Shown here: piece by piece, positions 12,185 to 21,654 of the stretch
How positions within the stretch are numbered: position 1 is the first letter of the stretch
Layout: each line of letters opens with the position of its first letter
Source of the DNA: Streptomyces roseoviridis
GTDB lineage: Bacteria; Actinomycetota; Actinomycetes; Streptomycetales; Streptomycetaceae
Direction of reading: 5' to 3'
DNA length: 64,000 bases
Assembly (NCBI RefSeq): GCF_039535235.1
Contig: NZ_BAAAWU010000001.1
Span: forward strand, 868,001 to 932,000
Notes under the pieces: generated by a model
Databases searched by the model: none
Seen by the model: only the letters and a program-made list of their open reading frames with translations
Told to the model about the DNA's origin: nothing
Made by a program: the position numbers and the translations under genes

Positions 12185-13393
12185 TCACCTGGGGGTCAGA
12201 CGGACCGGGAAGTGGTCCAGGCCGAAGTTGATGATCGAGCGGTTGTGGCGGACCGGCCCGGTGGGCTCGATGACGGCGGCCTTCTCCAGCGCGGCCGTGT
12301 ACAGCGCGCTCAGCTCCGCCTTCGCCAGCGGCGCGCCGATGCAGTAGTGGGCGCCGAGGCCGAGCGCGAGGTGCTTGTTGGGCGAGCGGTCGAGCCGGAT
12401 CTCCTCGGGGGCCTCGAACGCCTCCGGGTCCCGGTTGGCGGACCACACCCAGACGGCGACCCGGTCGCCCCGGTGGATGTGCCGGCCGCCCAGCTCGACG
12501 TCCCGGGTGGCGGTGCGCAGGGTGTGCAGGCCGACCGAGGTCCAGCGCAGCAGCTCGTCCACGGCCGAGTCCATGGACACCTCGCCCCGCTGCAACTTCC
12601 GCCACAGGTCGGGACGCTGCACGAGGGTGTGCAGCCCCATGGCGGCGGTGTGGCGGACGGTCTGGACGCCGCCGACCACGATGTTGTCCAGGTTGAGCAC
12701 CACGTCCTCGACCGGCAGCAGCCGTCCGCCGACCTTGTACGTGGCCATCATGGAGATCAGGTCGTCGCGCGGGTCGGAGCGGCGCAGCATCACCTGGTGC
12801 AGCAGGTACGGGATCAACTGCTGGTGTCCGGCGCGGCGTTCCTCCGGGGTGCGGCCGAGGAAGGCCACGTCGCAGACCCGTACCACCATGTCGCGGTCCT
12901 TCTCGGGGACGTCGAGGAGGTCGCACATGACGGCGAGCGGCAGCGCGGAGACCACGTCGACGAGGTCGACCTCGCCCTGCTCGACGGCCCGGTCGAAGAG
13001 CTCGCCGGCCCGTTCGGCGATCGAGCGCGCGGCGCCGCGCACCCCGCCCTTGGAGAAGAACGGGTTGGCGGGGGCCCGCAGTTCGCGGTGCCGGGGCGGG
13101 TCGGTGAGGGCCATCATGCGGCCCGATCCGACGGGCACGTTGCCCTGACCGGCGCCGAGCAGCGAGCCGGACTCCGAGCTGAACACGGCCGCGTTGCGCA
13201 GCACGTCGGCCGACTCGCGGTAGGTGAGCACCGACCAGACCGGACCGTCGTCGACGGTGTCGGTGAGGTGCACCGGGGCCTGCCTGCGCAGTTCGTCGAC
13301 CAGGGCCGGGGTGTCGGACCGGGCCCACAGGCCCGGGTCGGTGAGGTCGACGCCGGTCGTGGTGGCCGTGGCGGGGGCGGTGGTGGTCAGCAT
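12185..13393 (-). CDS. Cytochrome P450, probable beta-hydroxylase of a carrier-bound amino acid
   Basis: A 402-residue soluble bacterial P450. The haem loop reads LGLGAHYCIGAPLAKAE, with the cysteine ligand, and the K-helix region and the TDPPRHRELR segment are normal. The I-helix motif at residues 241-245 is GGVQT, where most P450s have an acidic residue before the threonine. It overlaps the end of the type II thioesterase gene by 7 bases and follows a free A-T didomain. The same trio (A-T, P450, thioesterase) in nikkomycin and related pathways makes beta-hydroxy amino acids on a dedicated carrier. AGGAG precedes the ATG. The 198-base gap between its stop and the MbtH start shows no gene. 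Confidence 0.94.
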   Translation of the reverse strand: MLTTTAPATATTTGVDLTDPGLWARSDTPALVDELRRQAPVHLTDTVDDGPVWSVLTYRESADVLRNAAVFSSESGSLLGAGQGNVPVGSGRMMALTDPPRHRELRAPANPFFSKGGVRGAARSIAERAGELFDRAVEQGEVDLVDVVSALPLAVMCDLLDVPEKDRDMVVRVCDVAFLGRTPEERRAGHQQLIPYLLHQVMLRRSDPRDDLISMMATYKVGGRLLPVEDVVLNLDNIVVGGVQTVRHTAAMGLHTLVQRPDLWRKLQRGEVSMDSAVDELLRWTSVGLHTLRTATRDVELGGRHIHRGDRVAVWVWSANRDPEAFEAPEEIRLDRSPNKHLALGLGAHYCIGAPLAKAELSALYTAALEKAAVIEPTGPVRHNRSIINFGLDHFPVRLTPR

Positions 13394-14241
13394 GGCTGCT
13401 CCTGGGGGCTGCTGCGGTCGGTACGGGACGGGGCGGGGTCCTGGCGGCCGGTCAGGGGCGTGATGAGGGAGGCCAGGAGGTCGGCCGGGCCGGGCCGGCC
13501 GACGGTGGCGAGCAGGTGGCCGCCGGGCACGACGCGGTGCCCGAAGGCGCCGCGGGTGTGTGCGGCCCAGCCGGTGAGTTCGGTGGTGGCGAGCATCGGG
13601 TCGTCGGCCCCGGCCAGGGCGTGGAGCGCGGAGCCGATCGGGGCGTGCGGCCGGTACCGGTAGGTGGCGCTGACGGCGAGGTCGGTACGGATGGCGCCGA
13701 GGGCGAGCTCGGCCAGGTCCGGATCGGCCCGGACCAGCTCCTCCAGACCGGTGAGCCGGAGCAGTTCCGCGGCGTCCAGGTCCCTGGTCCCGCGCCCGGC
13801 CCACTCGGCCGGGGCCGGCGCGCCGGCCGTCACCACGAGCGCGGGGCGCAGGTCCGCGGGCAGGGCGCGGGCGACCTCGTAGGCCAGGAGGGCGCCGAAG
13901 CTCTGCCCGTAGAAGCCGAAGCGGCCGCCGGCGCCGCCCGTCAGGTGCGGGGTGAGGGCCTCGGCGACGGCACCGGCCAGGGCGTCGAAGTCGGGCGGCA
14001 TGGGGTGCCGGCTGCGGCCGCCCCGGGCCGGCGGGCGCAGCGCCCACACCTCGGCGACGGGGGCGAGGGCGCGGGCCAGCGGGGTGTAGGCGGTGGCGTC
14101 GCCGCCGGCGTGCGGGAAGCAGAACAACCGGAACGGGCGGTGGTCCTGGGGCGCGGGGACGAGGAGCCAGTCGCCCTCGACGCGGGGCCGGGCGGTCCGC
14201 GGGGCCGGGGTGCGGGGCGCGCCGCCGAGGGTGACGGTCAT
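13387..14241 (-). CDS. Type II thioesterase
   Basis: A 284-residue alpha/beta hydrolase of the external thioesterase family. Motifs include FCFPHAGGDAT near residue 45, the nucleophile serine in FYGQSFGALLAYE, and a late GGHLL histidine. Such enzymes clear mis-primed carrier domains; in P450/A-T trios they can also release a hydroxylated amino acid. The start ATG at 14241 overlaps the stop of the A-T gene as ATGA, so the two are translationally coupled. That argues for a job on the A-T protein as well as general editing. Confidence 0.93.
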   Translation of the reverse strand: MTVTLGGAPRTPAPRTARPRVEGDWLLVPAPQDHRPFRLFCFPHAGGDATAYTPLARALAPVAEVWALRPPARGGRSRHPMPPDFDALAGAVAEALTPHLTGGAGGRFGFYGQSFGALLAYEVARALPADLRPALVVTAGAPAPAEWAGRGTRDLDAAELLRLTGLEELVRADPDLAELALGAIRTDLAVSATYRYRPHAPIGSALHALAGADDPMLATTELTGWAAHTRGAFGHRVVPGGHLLATVGRPGPADLLASLITPLTGRQDPAPSRTDRSSPQEQPC

Positions 14242-16112
14242 CGGACGGCCTCGCGGCGGGCGGTGAGCGCGGGGCGGGCGGCGGCCGGGCCGGCCGCGGC
14301 GGCACGGCGTACGGCGGCGGTGAAGTCGGCCAGGTCGGCGGCGTCGAGGAGGTGGCGCAGCTGGAGCTCGACGTTCAGCTTGCGGCGCAGCAGGTGGACG
14401 ACGCGCAGGGCGGCGAGGGAGTGGCCGCCGAGGGACAGGAAGTCGTCGTCGGGGCGGACGGCGGGCACGCCGAGCACGGTGCGCCAGACCTCGGCGACCT
14501 GCTCGTCCACTCCCCCGGGCGCGTCCGGTACGGGGGTCTCGGCGGCCCGGACCGGCGTGGGGGCCGGCGCCGGGGCGACGGCCTCCGCCACGGGGGCGGG
14601 CAGCGCTCGGTGGTCGACCTTGCCGTTCGGGGTGAGCGGCAGGGCGTCCAGGACGGTCACGGTGGACGGCACCAGGTGGGCGGGCAGGATGCGGCGCAGC
14701 CCGGCCAGCAAGTCGGCGGGACGGACGGCCGCGCCGGTGACGTAGCCGGCCAGCCGCTGGTCGCCGGGAGCGGCCTCGTGCACGGTGACCGCGGCGGCGG
14801 TGACCCCGGCGAGGGCACCGAGCGCGTGCTCGACCTCGCCGAGCTCGATCCGGAAGCCGCGCAGTTTGACCTGGCGGTCCACCCTGCCGACGTACTCGAG
14901 GAGGCCCTCGGCGGTGCGGCGGGCCTGGTCGCCCGTGCGGTACATCCGGGCGCCGGGCTCCGGTGCGAACGGGTCCGCGACGAACCGGCCCGCGGTCAGC
15001 CCGGGGTGGCCCGGGTAGCCGTGCGCGAGGCCGGGCCCGGCCAGGTACAGCTCGCCGACCGCACCGGCGGCCGTCACGGGGGCGAGCCGGTCGTCCAGCA
15101 GGTGGGCGCGGACGCCGTGGAGGGGCTCGCCCAGGTGCGGGCCGGGTCCGGTGATCCGGGCGGTGATCGCGTCGACGGTGCACTCGGTGGGCCCGTACAG
15201 GTTGAGCGCGTCGATCCCCCCGTCGGCCAGTTCGCGCCAGGTCCGGGCGGGCACGGGCTCCCCGCCCATGAACAGCCGCGGCACCCGGGTGCCCGTCAGC
15301 GGCTCGCGGAGCAGCTGCCAGTGCGAGGGGGTCAGGTCGAGGTCGGTGACGCCGTGCTCGGCGAGCAGCCGCACCAGGCGGGCGGGGTCGGCCCGCCGCT
15401 CGTCGTCGATCACCACCAGGGTGTCGCCCCGGCAGATCCGGATCCACTGCTGGACGGAGGCGTCGAACGACACGCTGGCGTTCCAGGCGACGACCCCGGG
15501 CTCGGGGCGGTAGGCGCCGCCGGTTTCCAGGGCGGCGGCGAGCGCGGCGACGGCGCCGTGCGGGACCTCGACGCCCTTGGGGCGGCCGGTGGAGCCGGAG
15601 GTGTGGATCACGTAGGCGGAGTCGAGCGGGTGGGGCGTGGCGTCGGGCTCCGGCCCGTCGGCGGCGGCGTCGGGCCGGAGCACCGGGACGCCTGCCGGTA
15701 CGGGCGGCGCCGCGTCGGCGCTCACCACGGCGGCGAGGCCCGCGTCGGCGGCCACGAAGGCGATCCGCTCGGCCGGGTACGCCGGGTCGAGCGGCACGTA
15801 CGCGGCACCGGCCCGCCAGACGGCGAGCAGCGCGACCGGCAGGTCGACCGTACGGGCCAGGTGCACCCCGACCCGGTCCCCGCGCCCCACCCCGCGCGCC
15901 CGCAGGGCCCGGGCCAGGCCGGCGGTGCGCCGGTCCAGTGCGGCGAAGTCGAGACTGCCGTCCACGGCGTGCACGGCCGCCCGCCCCGGGTGCGCGGCGA
16001 CGACGGCCCGCAGCCGGGACAGCAGATCGGGGGCGGGGGTGGGGGTGGGGCCGGCAGTGGGACTGGGAGCGGGGGCCGCGGTGGTGGTGGACGGCTCGGC
16101 GAAGGTGGTCAC
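14238..16112 (-). CDS. Free-standing NRPS A-T didomain
   Basis: A 624-residue protein with a Pro/Thr/Ala-rich N-terminus (1-30), one adenylation domain (30-490) and one carrier domain (about 535-600, LGGHSLAALR). The A domain has [19 protein letters not shown] and YRTGDQ. There is no condensation domain. The pocket residues read by alignment to GrsA are D-A-Q-D-F-G-L-V-D-K, nearest to codes remembered for glutamine or glutamate. Because NRPS-2 ends with a C domain lacking its own A-T, this protein may supply the missing half of that module. It could instead prime an amino acid for the coupled P450 and thioesterase. GTG start at 16112 has GGAG upstream. Confidence 0.94.
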   Translation of the reverse strand: MTTFAEPSTTTAAPAPSPTAGPTPTPAPDLLSRLRAVVAAHPGRAAVHAVDGSLDFAALDRRTAGLARALRARGVGRGDRVGVHLARTVDLPVALLAVWRAGAAYVPLDPAYPAERIAFVAADAGLAAVVSADAAPPVPAGVPVLRPDAAADGPEPDATPHPLDSAYVIHTSGSTGRPKGVEVPHGAVAALAAALETGGAYRPEPGVVAWNASVSFDASVQQWIRICRGDTLVVIDDERRADPARLVRLLAEHGVTDLDLTPSHWQLLREPLTGTRVPRLFMGGEPVPARTWRELADGGIDALNLYGPTECTVDAITARITGPGPHLGEPLHGVRAHLLDDRLAPVTAAGAVGELYLAGPGLAHGYPGHPGLTAGRFVADPFAPEPGARMYRTGDQARRTAEGLLEYVGRVDRQVKLRGFRIELGEVEHALGALAGVTAAAVTVHEAAPGDQRLAGYVTGAAVRPADLLAGLRRILPAHLVPSTVTVLDALPLTPNGKVDHRALPAPVAEAVAPAPAPTPVRAAETPVPDAPGGVDEQVAEVWRTVLGVPAVRPDDDFLSLGGHSLAALRVVHLLRRKLNVELQLRHLLDAADLADFTAAVRRAAAAGPAAARPALTARREAVR

Positions 16113-16986
16113 GGGAAGGGCTCCTCGGTGGTGGTGGGACGGGTGGGTCGGATCACGTAGGGGTCCGGCCGGAGGACCGTGCGGTCCGGTCTCCCGCCGG
16201 GGTGACTCGGCGACACGGGGGCGGCCGGGCGGGTGGGACGGTGGGGGCTGCGGGCGGGCGGATGGGGGCGTCGCATCCGTGCGGGCGTGGTGACGGGTGC
16301 GGGCGTGGGTGTCAGGGGCGGGCGTGGTGACGGGTGCGGGGCGTGGTGACGGGTGCGGGCGTCGCGTCCTGTCGGCGTGGCGTCGGGTGCGGGCGTGCGT
16401 CAGGGGCGGGCGTGGCGTCGGGTGCGGGCGTGGGTGTCAGGGGCGGGCGTGGTGACGGGTGCGGGCGTCGCGTCCTGTCGGCGTGGCGTCGGGGGCGGGC
16501 GTGGCACGCAGCGCGGGCAGGGCGTCAGGTGCGGCCGGGTGGCGGGAGGCTGCCGTCGGCCGGACGGCCACCGGTGGCCGGACGTCCGTACGGGGGGCCG
16601 GCCCGTGGAGCGGGAACTCTCTGTCGGCCGGGCAGCCGGGCGGGGCTGGTGCCGGCTCGGGCGTCCCGGCCGTGGGGCCGGGGGCCCTGACGGCCGGACG
16701 GCCGGACGGCCGCGCGCGCCAGGCGCCCCAGCTCGGGCTGCCCAGGCCGTGGGGCTGGGGGCCCTGACGGCCGGACGGCCGGACGGCCGCGCGCGCCAGG
16801 CGCCCCAGCTCGGGCGGCGGCCAGGGCCCCCGGCCGGCACCAGGGCACCCGCGCCGCCCCGGGCGCGCACCCGGCCGCGGCGCGCGCACCGCGCCGGCCG
16901 CACCGGCCCCGCGGGCCGTAGCCCAAGCCCCGCGGACCGCGCACCCACACCCGCCCCGCGCCCGCCCGTACCCCCGACGCTCCCCG
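16113..16986. repeat. Gene-free, repeat-rich spacer between NRPS-2 and the A-T gene
   Basis: These 874 bases lie between the NRPS-2 stop and the A-T start, and I see no credible gene in them. Two repeat systems fill much of it. From about 16263 to 16510 is a degenerate array of G-rich units; one long stretch recurs about 127 bases apart (near 16299 and 16426) and another about 104 bases apart (near 16348 and 16452). From 16654 a 77-base unit is repeated twice in tandem (16654-16730 and 16731-16807) and a third copy begins at 16808. The A-T operon promoter, if separate, should lie at the left end. Confidence 0.85.
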
Positions 16987-19900
16987 TCAGGCGTCCGCCG
17001 CCAGGCGGGCCAGTGCTTCCGCGTAGGCGTCGACGAACTCCTCCGCCGTGGCGTCGTCCACGACCGCGCGCTGGTGGTCCACGGCGAGCAGCACGCGCTG
17101 GGAGACCGGGTCCTGGATGAGGGAGGCGCCGAAGGCGAAGCTGTTGGGTTCGTGGCGGAGGGTCGGTTCGCAGCCGATGCGGCCGTCCTCGATGCGGGCG
17201 GAGGTGAGCCGGCCGAGGGCGTGGAAGCGCAGGTAGCCGAACTGGCTGTCCAGCGACGTGTCGGCCATCATCCGGGCGAGCCGGGCGAAGGGCACCCGCC
17301 GGTGCGGCATCATGTCGAGCTCCTCGCGGTGGACGTGCCGGACGAGGGCGGCCAGGTCGTCCGGGTCCGGTGCGGCGACCAGGGGGACGGTGTTGAGGAA
17401 GAGCCCGTACACCTCGGTGCCGCCGAGCCGTTCGAGACGGCCGTTCATGGCGAGGCCCGTGGTGACCCTGCGGCGGCCGGTGATCCGGGCGAGGGCGTGG
17501 AGGTGGGCGGCGAGGGCGACCGATTTGACGGGGACGGCGAGCGCGTCGGCGACGGCGCGCAGCTGCCCGGGCGCGTCGGGCAGCACCCGCTCCACCGTGC
17601 GGGGCAGTTCGTGGACGTCCTCGCTGCCGGGCCACAGCTGACCGGTGGCGCCGGCGAGACGCCGCTGCCAGTAGGCGAGGGACTCCTCGTCACCGGCGGC
17701 CGCGCGTTCGACGGCGACGAAGTCCCGGAAGGTGGTGCGCGGCGGCGGGGCGGGCGCGGAGGCCGGGTCGGCGGCGAGCGCGGTGTGCCGTTCGAGGATC
17801 TCGGTGAGCAGCGAGGTGAAGCTCCAGCCGTCGAGGATGGCGTGGTGTTCGGAGACGGTGAGCTGGAAGGCGTCGTCGGCGAGCCGCTGGACGGTGATCC
17901 GGAAGAGCGGCGGTGCGGCGAGGTCGAAGGGCCGGTCCCGGTGGTCGGCGAAGACGTCCCGGATCCGCTCGTCCTGCGCCTGCTCCCGCCGGCCGCGCAG
18001 GTCGGCGAACTCGACCGGTGCGGGCAGGGTGCCGTGCACCAGCTGGAGCGGTTCGCCGTAGCCGGAGAGGTCGAGGCCCGTGCGCAGCACGGCGTGCCGG
18101 GCCATGGCCTCGCCGACGGAGCGGCGGAAGGCGGTCTCGTCGAGACGGCCGGTGATCCGGTAGGAGTTGACGTTGTGGTAGCTGTCGGTGCCGCCGGCGA
18201 CCTCCATGTGGAAGACCATGGAGAGCTGCATGGACACCATCGGGTAGGCGTCGACGACGTCGGGCGGGAGCTCGGCCCGGTCCTCCTCGGCGACCATCGC
18301 GAAGGGCCGGGCGGCGTCGGGGTCCGCGGCCACCGGGCGGGCCAGCGGCAGCAGTCCGGCGACGGTGGGGGCGTTGAAGACGTCGCGCAGGGTGATCTGC
18401 CAGCCCCGGTCGTGCAGGGCGCCGGCGAGCTGGACGGCGCGGATCGAGTCGCCGCCGAGGTGGAAGAAGTCGTCGTGGACGCCGATCCCGGCGACCCCCA
18501 GCACCTCCGTCCAGACGGCGGCGAACAGTTCCTCCTCCGGGGTGCGCGGCTCGACGTGCCGGCCGGCCGGGGCGGCGGCAGCCCGGTCGGGGGCGGGCAG
18601 CGCGGCGCGGTCGGCCTTGCCGTTGACGGTGAGCGGCAGGGCGTCGAGGACGGTGACGCTCGCCGGGATCATGTAGTCGGGGAGGGTACGGGCGAGGAAG
18701 CCGCGCAGGTCGTGGGGCTCGGCCGGGGCGTTCCCGGTGGAGCGCACGGTGAGGTAGGCGGCGAGCCGGTCGTCGTGGACGGTGACGACGCAGGCGTCCA
18801 CGTCGGGGTGGGCGGCGACGGCGTTCTCGATCTCGCCGAGCTCGATCCGGAAGCCGCGCAGCTTCACCTGGAAGTCCGCCCGGCCGACGTATTCGAGGCC
18901 GCCGTCGGGCAGGCGCCGGGCGACGTCTCCGGTCCGGTAGAGCCGGGCGCCGGGCGGGCCGTACGGGTCGGCGACGAAGCGTCCGGCGGTGAGGCCGGGG
19001 CGGCCCCAGTAGCCGTGGGCGAGGCTTCCGCCGCCGATGTACAGCTCGCCGGGCACGCCGGGCGGGCAGGGGCGCAGCCAGTCGTCCAGGACGAGCGCGG
19101 TGAGGTGTGCCATGGGTGCGCCGACCAGGCTGCGTTCGAAGCCTGCGCCGCCTTCGGCGATGTCGTGGGTCGTGACGTGGACGGTGGTCTCGGTGATGCC
19201 GTAGAGGTTGCAGAGGCGGGCGGGCGGCAGCGGGTCGAGGTCGTACCAGCGCTGGACGACGCCCGGGTCGAGGGCCTCGCCGCCGAGCATGATCCGACGC
19301 AGGGCGGGCAGGGCGCGGGGCCTGCGGCGCAGCGCCGGCTCGAGCTGGCGCAGCGCGGAGGGGGTGAGGCAGAGGTGGGTGACCCGTTCCTCGTCGAGCA
19401 GGGCGGCGAAGTCGTCGGGCGAGCGGCTGGTGAGGTACGGGACGACGGCGAGGCGGCCGCCGTGCAGCAGGGCGCCCCAGAGCTCCCAGACCGTCCAGTC
19501 GAAGGCGTAGCTGTGGAACAGGGTCCAGACGGTGTCGGGGCCGAAGCCGAAGTGGTCGCGGCCGGAGTCGAGGAGGCGGCTGACGTGCTCGTGGGCGACG
19601 GCGACGCCCTTGGGGCGGCCGGTGGACCCGGAGGTGAAGATGAGGTAGGCGAGGTCGCCGGGGCGGCCGGCGGCGGGCGGTCGTACGGCCGGACGGGCGG
19701 CGATCTCCTCGGCGCGGGCGACGAGGTCGAGGGTGTGCCAGCTGCCGTCGGGGGCGCGGTCGGGGCGGTCCGTGAGGACCAGGGTGACGGCGGTGTCGCC
19801 GAAGACCAGGGCGGCCCGGTCGGCGGGGGCGGCGAGGTCGACCGGCACGTAGGCGGCGCCGGTCTTGAGCACGGCCAGGATGGCGACGGGTACGGCGGCG

Positions 19901-21654
19901 GTGCGTTCCAGGAGCAGGCCGACCCGGTCGCCGGGGCGCACGCCGTGGGCGAGCAGGGCGTGGGCCAGCCGGTTGGCGCGCCGGTCGAGTTCTGCGTAGC
20001 TGAGGGTGCCGTCCGGGTCGCTGACGGCGGGCCGGTCGCCGTGGGCGTCGGCGGCCCGCTCGAAGAGGTGGTGCAGGCAGTGGCCCGGGTCGAGGCGGGC
20101 GGGGCGGGGCGGCGGGGCGGCGGAGGTGAGGCGGAGCACGGTGGCGTCCGGCTCGGCGAGGGCGGCGTCGAGGAGGGCGGCGTAGTCGGCGGCGAGCCGG
20201 CGCACGGTGCCGGGGTCGAAGAGGTCGGTGCTGTACTCGGCCTCGCCGCGCAGTTCGCCGCCGTCGGCGTCCTCGAAGACGGACCAGGTGAGGTCGAACT
20301 TGCTGGTGCCGTTGGAGCGGACGGTGCGCTCGGCGGTGGCGGTCCCGAGCGGGAGCGGTGCGCGTTGCTCGCCGTGGGCGCCGAAGACCACCTGGACCAG
20401 TGGCGGGTGCTGGGGCGTACGGGTGGTGCCGAGCAGGTCGACCAGCTGGTCGAAGGGCACGTCGAGGTGGCCGAACGCGTCGAAGGCGCCGTCCTGGATG
20501 TCGGCCAGCAGTCCGCGGAAGGTGGTGCCGGGGGCGAGCCGGACGCGCAGCGGCAGCAGGTTGACGAAGTAGCCGAGCAGGTCGGCGAGTTCGGGCCGGT
20601 CGCGGGTGGTGACGGGCGTGCCGACGAGTAGGTCGTCGGCGCCGGTCCAGCGGCCCATCAGCAGGGCGAAGGCGGCGAGTTGGACCGTGTACGGGGTCAC
20701 GCCCTCCTGCTCGGCGAGCGCCCGGACCCGGGCGGCGGTGCCGGGGAGGAGGTCGAACGGCTCGGTGGCGCCGTGCCGGCCGCGCTCGGCGGGCCGCGGC
20801 CGGTCGCCGGGCAGCTCCAGGAGGGTGGGCGCGCCGTCGAGGGTCCGCTTCCAGTGGGCGAGGTGCTCCTCGTACGAGGTGTGCCGTCCCTCCTCGGCCC
20901 AGTCGGCGTACTGGAGGGTGAGGGCGGGGAGGTCGGTGGCCCGGTGCTCCAGGAGGGCGGCGTAGTGCTCCGCGAGTTCGCGCTCGAAGAGGTCGGCCGA
21001 CCAGCCGTCCCAGACGATGTGGTGCACCGCGAACAGGAGCGTGGTGCGTTCGTCGGCGAGCCGGAACGCCTCCGCGCGCAGCAGCGGTCCCGTGCTCAGG
21101 TCGAACGGCTCGGCGGCCCGTTCGGCGATCAGCCGCTCGGCGTGCTCCGCCCGTTCGGACTCGGGCAGTCCGCGCAGGTCGGTGACGGCGAGGGGCAGGG
21201 CGAGGGTGCGGTGGACGTGCTGGCGGGGTCCGTCGGCGTCCAGGGCGAAGGTGGTGCGCAGCACCTCGTGCCGGCCGGCCACGCCGTCCAGTGCCCGCTG
21301 GAGCAGCGTGAGGTCGAGCGGGCCGGTGACGTCGTAGGTCCACGGGGTGGTGTACGTGGCGTCCCGCGGGTTCCACCGGTCGAGGAACCACAGGCCGCGC
21401 TGGAGCCCCGAGAGGGGGGCGGTGCGGACCGGGTCCGCGGGCCCCGGGGGCTCCGGCGGGGCGGCGGGCTCCGGGGTGGCCGTCAGGTCGGCGGACGGGC
21501 CTGCCGGCGCGGTGGCCGGGTCCGGGGCCGGCGGGGCGACGGGCGGAGCGGCCGGCGCGGCGGGCAAAGGCGCGGCGGGCAGGTCGGCGGACGGGCTCAC
21601 GGCCTCGTTCCCTTCGGTCGGTCGGGTGGGCGGGCGGTCGGGGTGCCGGGTCAT
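16987..21654 (-). CDS. NRPS-2, C-A-T-C with an unpaired terminal condensation domain
   Basis: A 1555-residue synthetase. After a Pro/Ala-rich linker (1-80) come a C domain (85-520, HHIVWDGWS), an A domain (535-1010, [18 protein letters not shown]), a T domain (1020-1095, [11 protein letters not shown]) and a second C domain (1115-1555) beginning [12 protein letters not shown], with intact HHAILDGWS. It stops there with no A or T after it. The A pocket reads D-W-W-C-M-G-L-V-H-K, in the subfamily that includes threonine-type codes (xxVHK). The start overlaps the NRPS-1 stop as ATGA, so it is coupled to NRPS-1. The terminal C domain is probably not an epimerase, since it has normal C motifs throughout. 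Confidence 0.96.
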   Translation of the reverse strand: MTRHPDRPPTRPTEGNEAVSPSADLPAAPLPAAPAAPPVAPPAPDPATAPAGPSADLTATPEPAAPPEPPGPADPVRTAPLSGLQRGLWFLDRWNPRDATYTTPWTYDVTGPLDLTLLQRALDGVAGRHEVLRTTFALDADGPRQHVHRTLALPLAVTDLRGLPESERAEHAERLIAERAAEPFDLSTGPLLRAEAFRLADERTTLLFAVHHIVWDGWSADLFERELAEHYAALLEHRATDLPALTLQYADWAEEGRHTSYEEHLAHWKRTLDGAPTLLELPGDRPRPAERGRHGATEPFDLLPGTAARVRALAEQEGVTPYTVQLAAFALLMGRWTGADDLLVGTPVTTRDRPELADLLGYFVNLLPLRVRLAPGTTFRGLLADIQDGAFDAFGHLDVPFDQLVDLLGTTRTPQHPPLVQVVFGAHGEQRAPLPLGTATAERTVRSNGTSKFDLTWSVFEDADGGELRGEAEYSTDLFDPGTVRRLAADYAALLDAALAEPDATVLRLTSAAPPPRPARLDPGHCLHHLFERAADAHGDRPAVSDPDGTLSYAELDRRANRLAHALLAHGVRPGDRVGLLLERTAAVPVAILAVLKTGAAYVPVDLAAPADRAALVFGDTAVTLVLTDRPDRAPDGSWHTLDLVARAEEIAARPAVRPPAAGRPGDLAYLIFTSGSTGRPKGVAVAHEHVSRLLDSGRDHFGFGPDTVWTLFHSYAFDWTVWELWGALLHGGRLAVVPYLTSRSPDDFAALLDEERVTHLCLTPSALRQLEPALRRRPRALPALRRIMLGGEALDPGVVQRWYDLDPLPPARLCNLYGITETTVHVTTHDIAEGGAGFERSLVGAPMAHLTALVLDDWLRPCPPGVPGELYIGGGSLAHGYWGRPGLTAGRFVADPYGPPGARLYRTGDVARRLPDGGLEYVGRADFQVKLRGFRIELGEIENAVAAHPDVDACVVTVHDDRLAAYLTVRSTGNAPAEPHDLRGFLARTLPDYMIPASVTVLDALPLTVNGKADRAALPAPDRAAAAPAGRHVEPRTPEEELFAAVWTEVLGVAGIGVHDDFFHLGGDSIRAVQLAGALHDRGWQITLRDVFNAPTVAGLLPLARPVAADPDAARPFAMVAEEDRAELPPDVVDAYPMVSMQLSMVFHMEVAGGTDSYHNVNSYRITGRLDETAFRRSVGEAMARHAVLRTGLDLSGYGEPLQLVHGTLPAPVEFADLRGRREQAQDERIRDVFADHRDRPFDLAAPPLFRITVQRLADDAFQLTVSEHHAILDGWSFTSLLTEILERHTALAADPASAPAPPPRTTFRDFVAVERAAAGDEESLAYWQRRLAGATGQLWPGSEDVHELPRTVERVLPDAPGQLRAVADALAVPVKSVALAAHLHALARITGRRRVTTGLAMNGRLERLGGTEVYGLFLNTVPLVAAPDPDDLAALVRHVHREELDMMPHRRVPFARLARMMADTSLDSQFGYLRFHALGRLTSARIEDGRIGCEPTLRHEPNSFAFGASLIQDPVSQRVLLAVDHQRAVVDDATAEEFVDAYAEALARLAADA

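Noticed and set aside
1..16112. Nikkomycin-type nucleoside cluster because of the A-T/P450/thioesterase and glutamate mutase genes
   Set aside because: No nucleoside or pyridine biosynthesis genes are present and the large NRPS genes do not fit.
16987..18330. Terminal domain of NRPS-2 as an epimerisation domain
   Set aside because: It has condensation-type motifs (DAYPM start, [18 protein letters not shown]) and lacks E-domain signatures.
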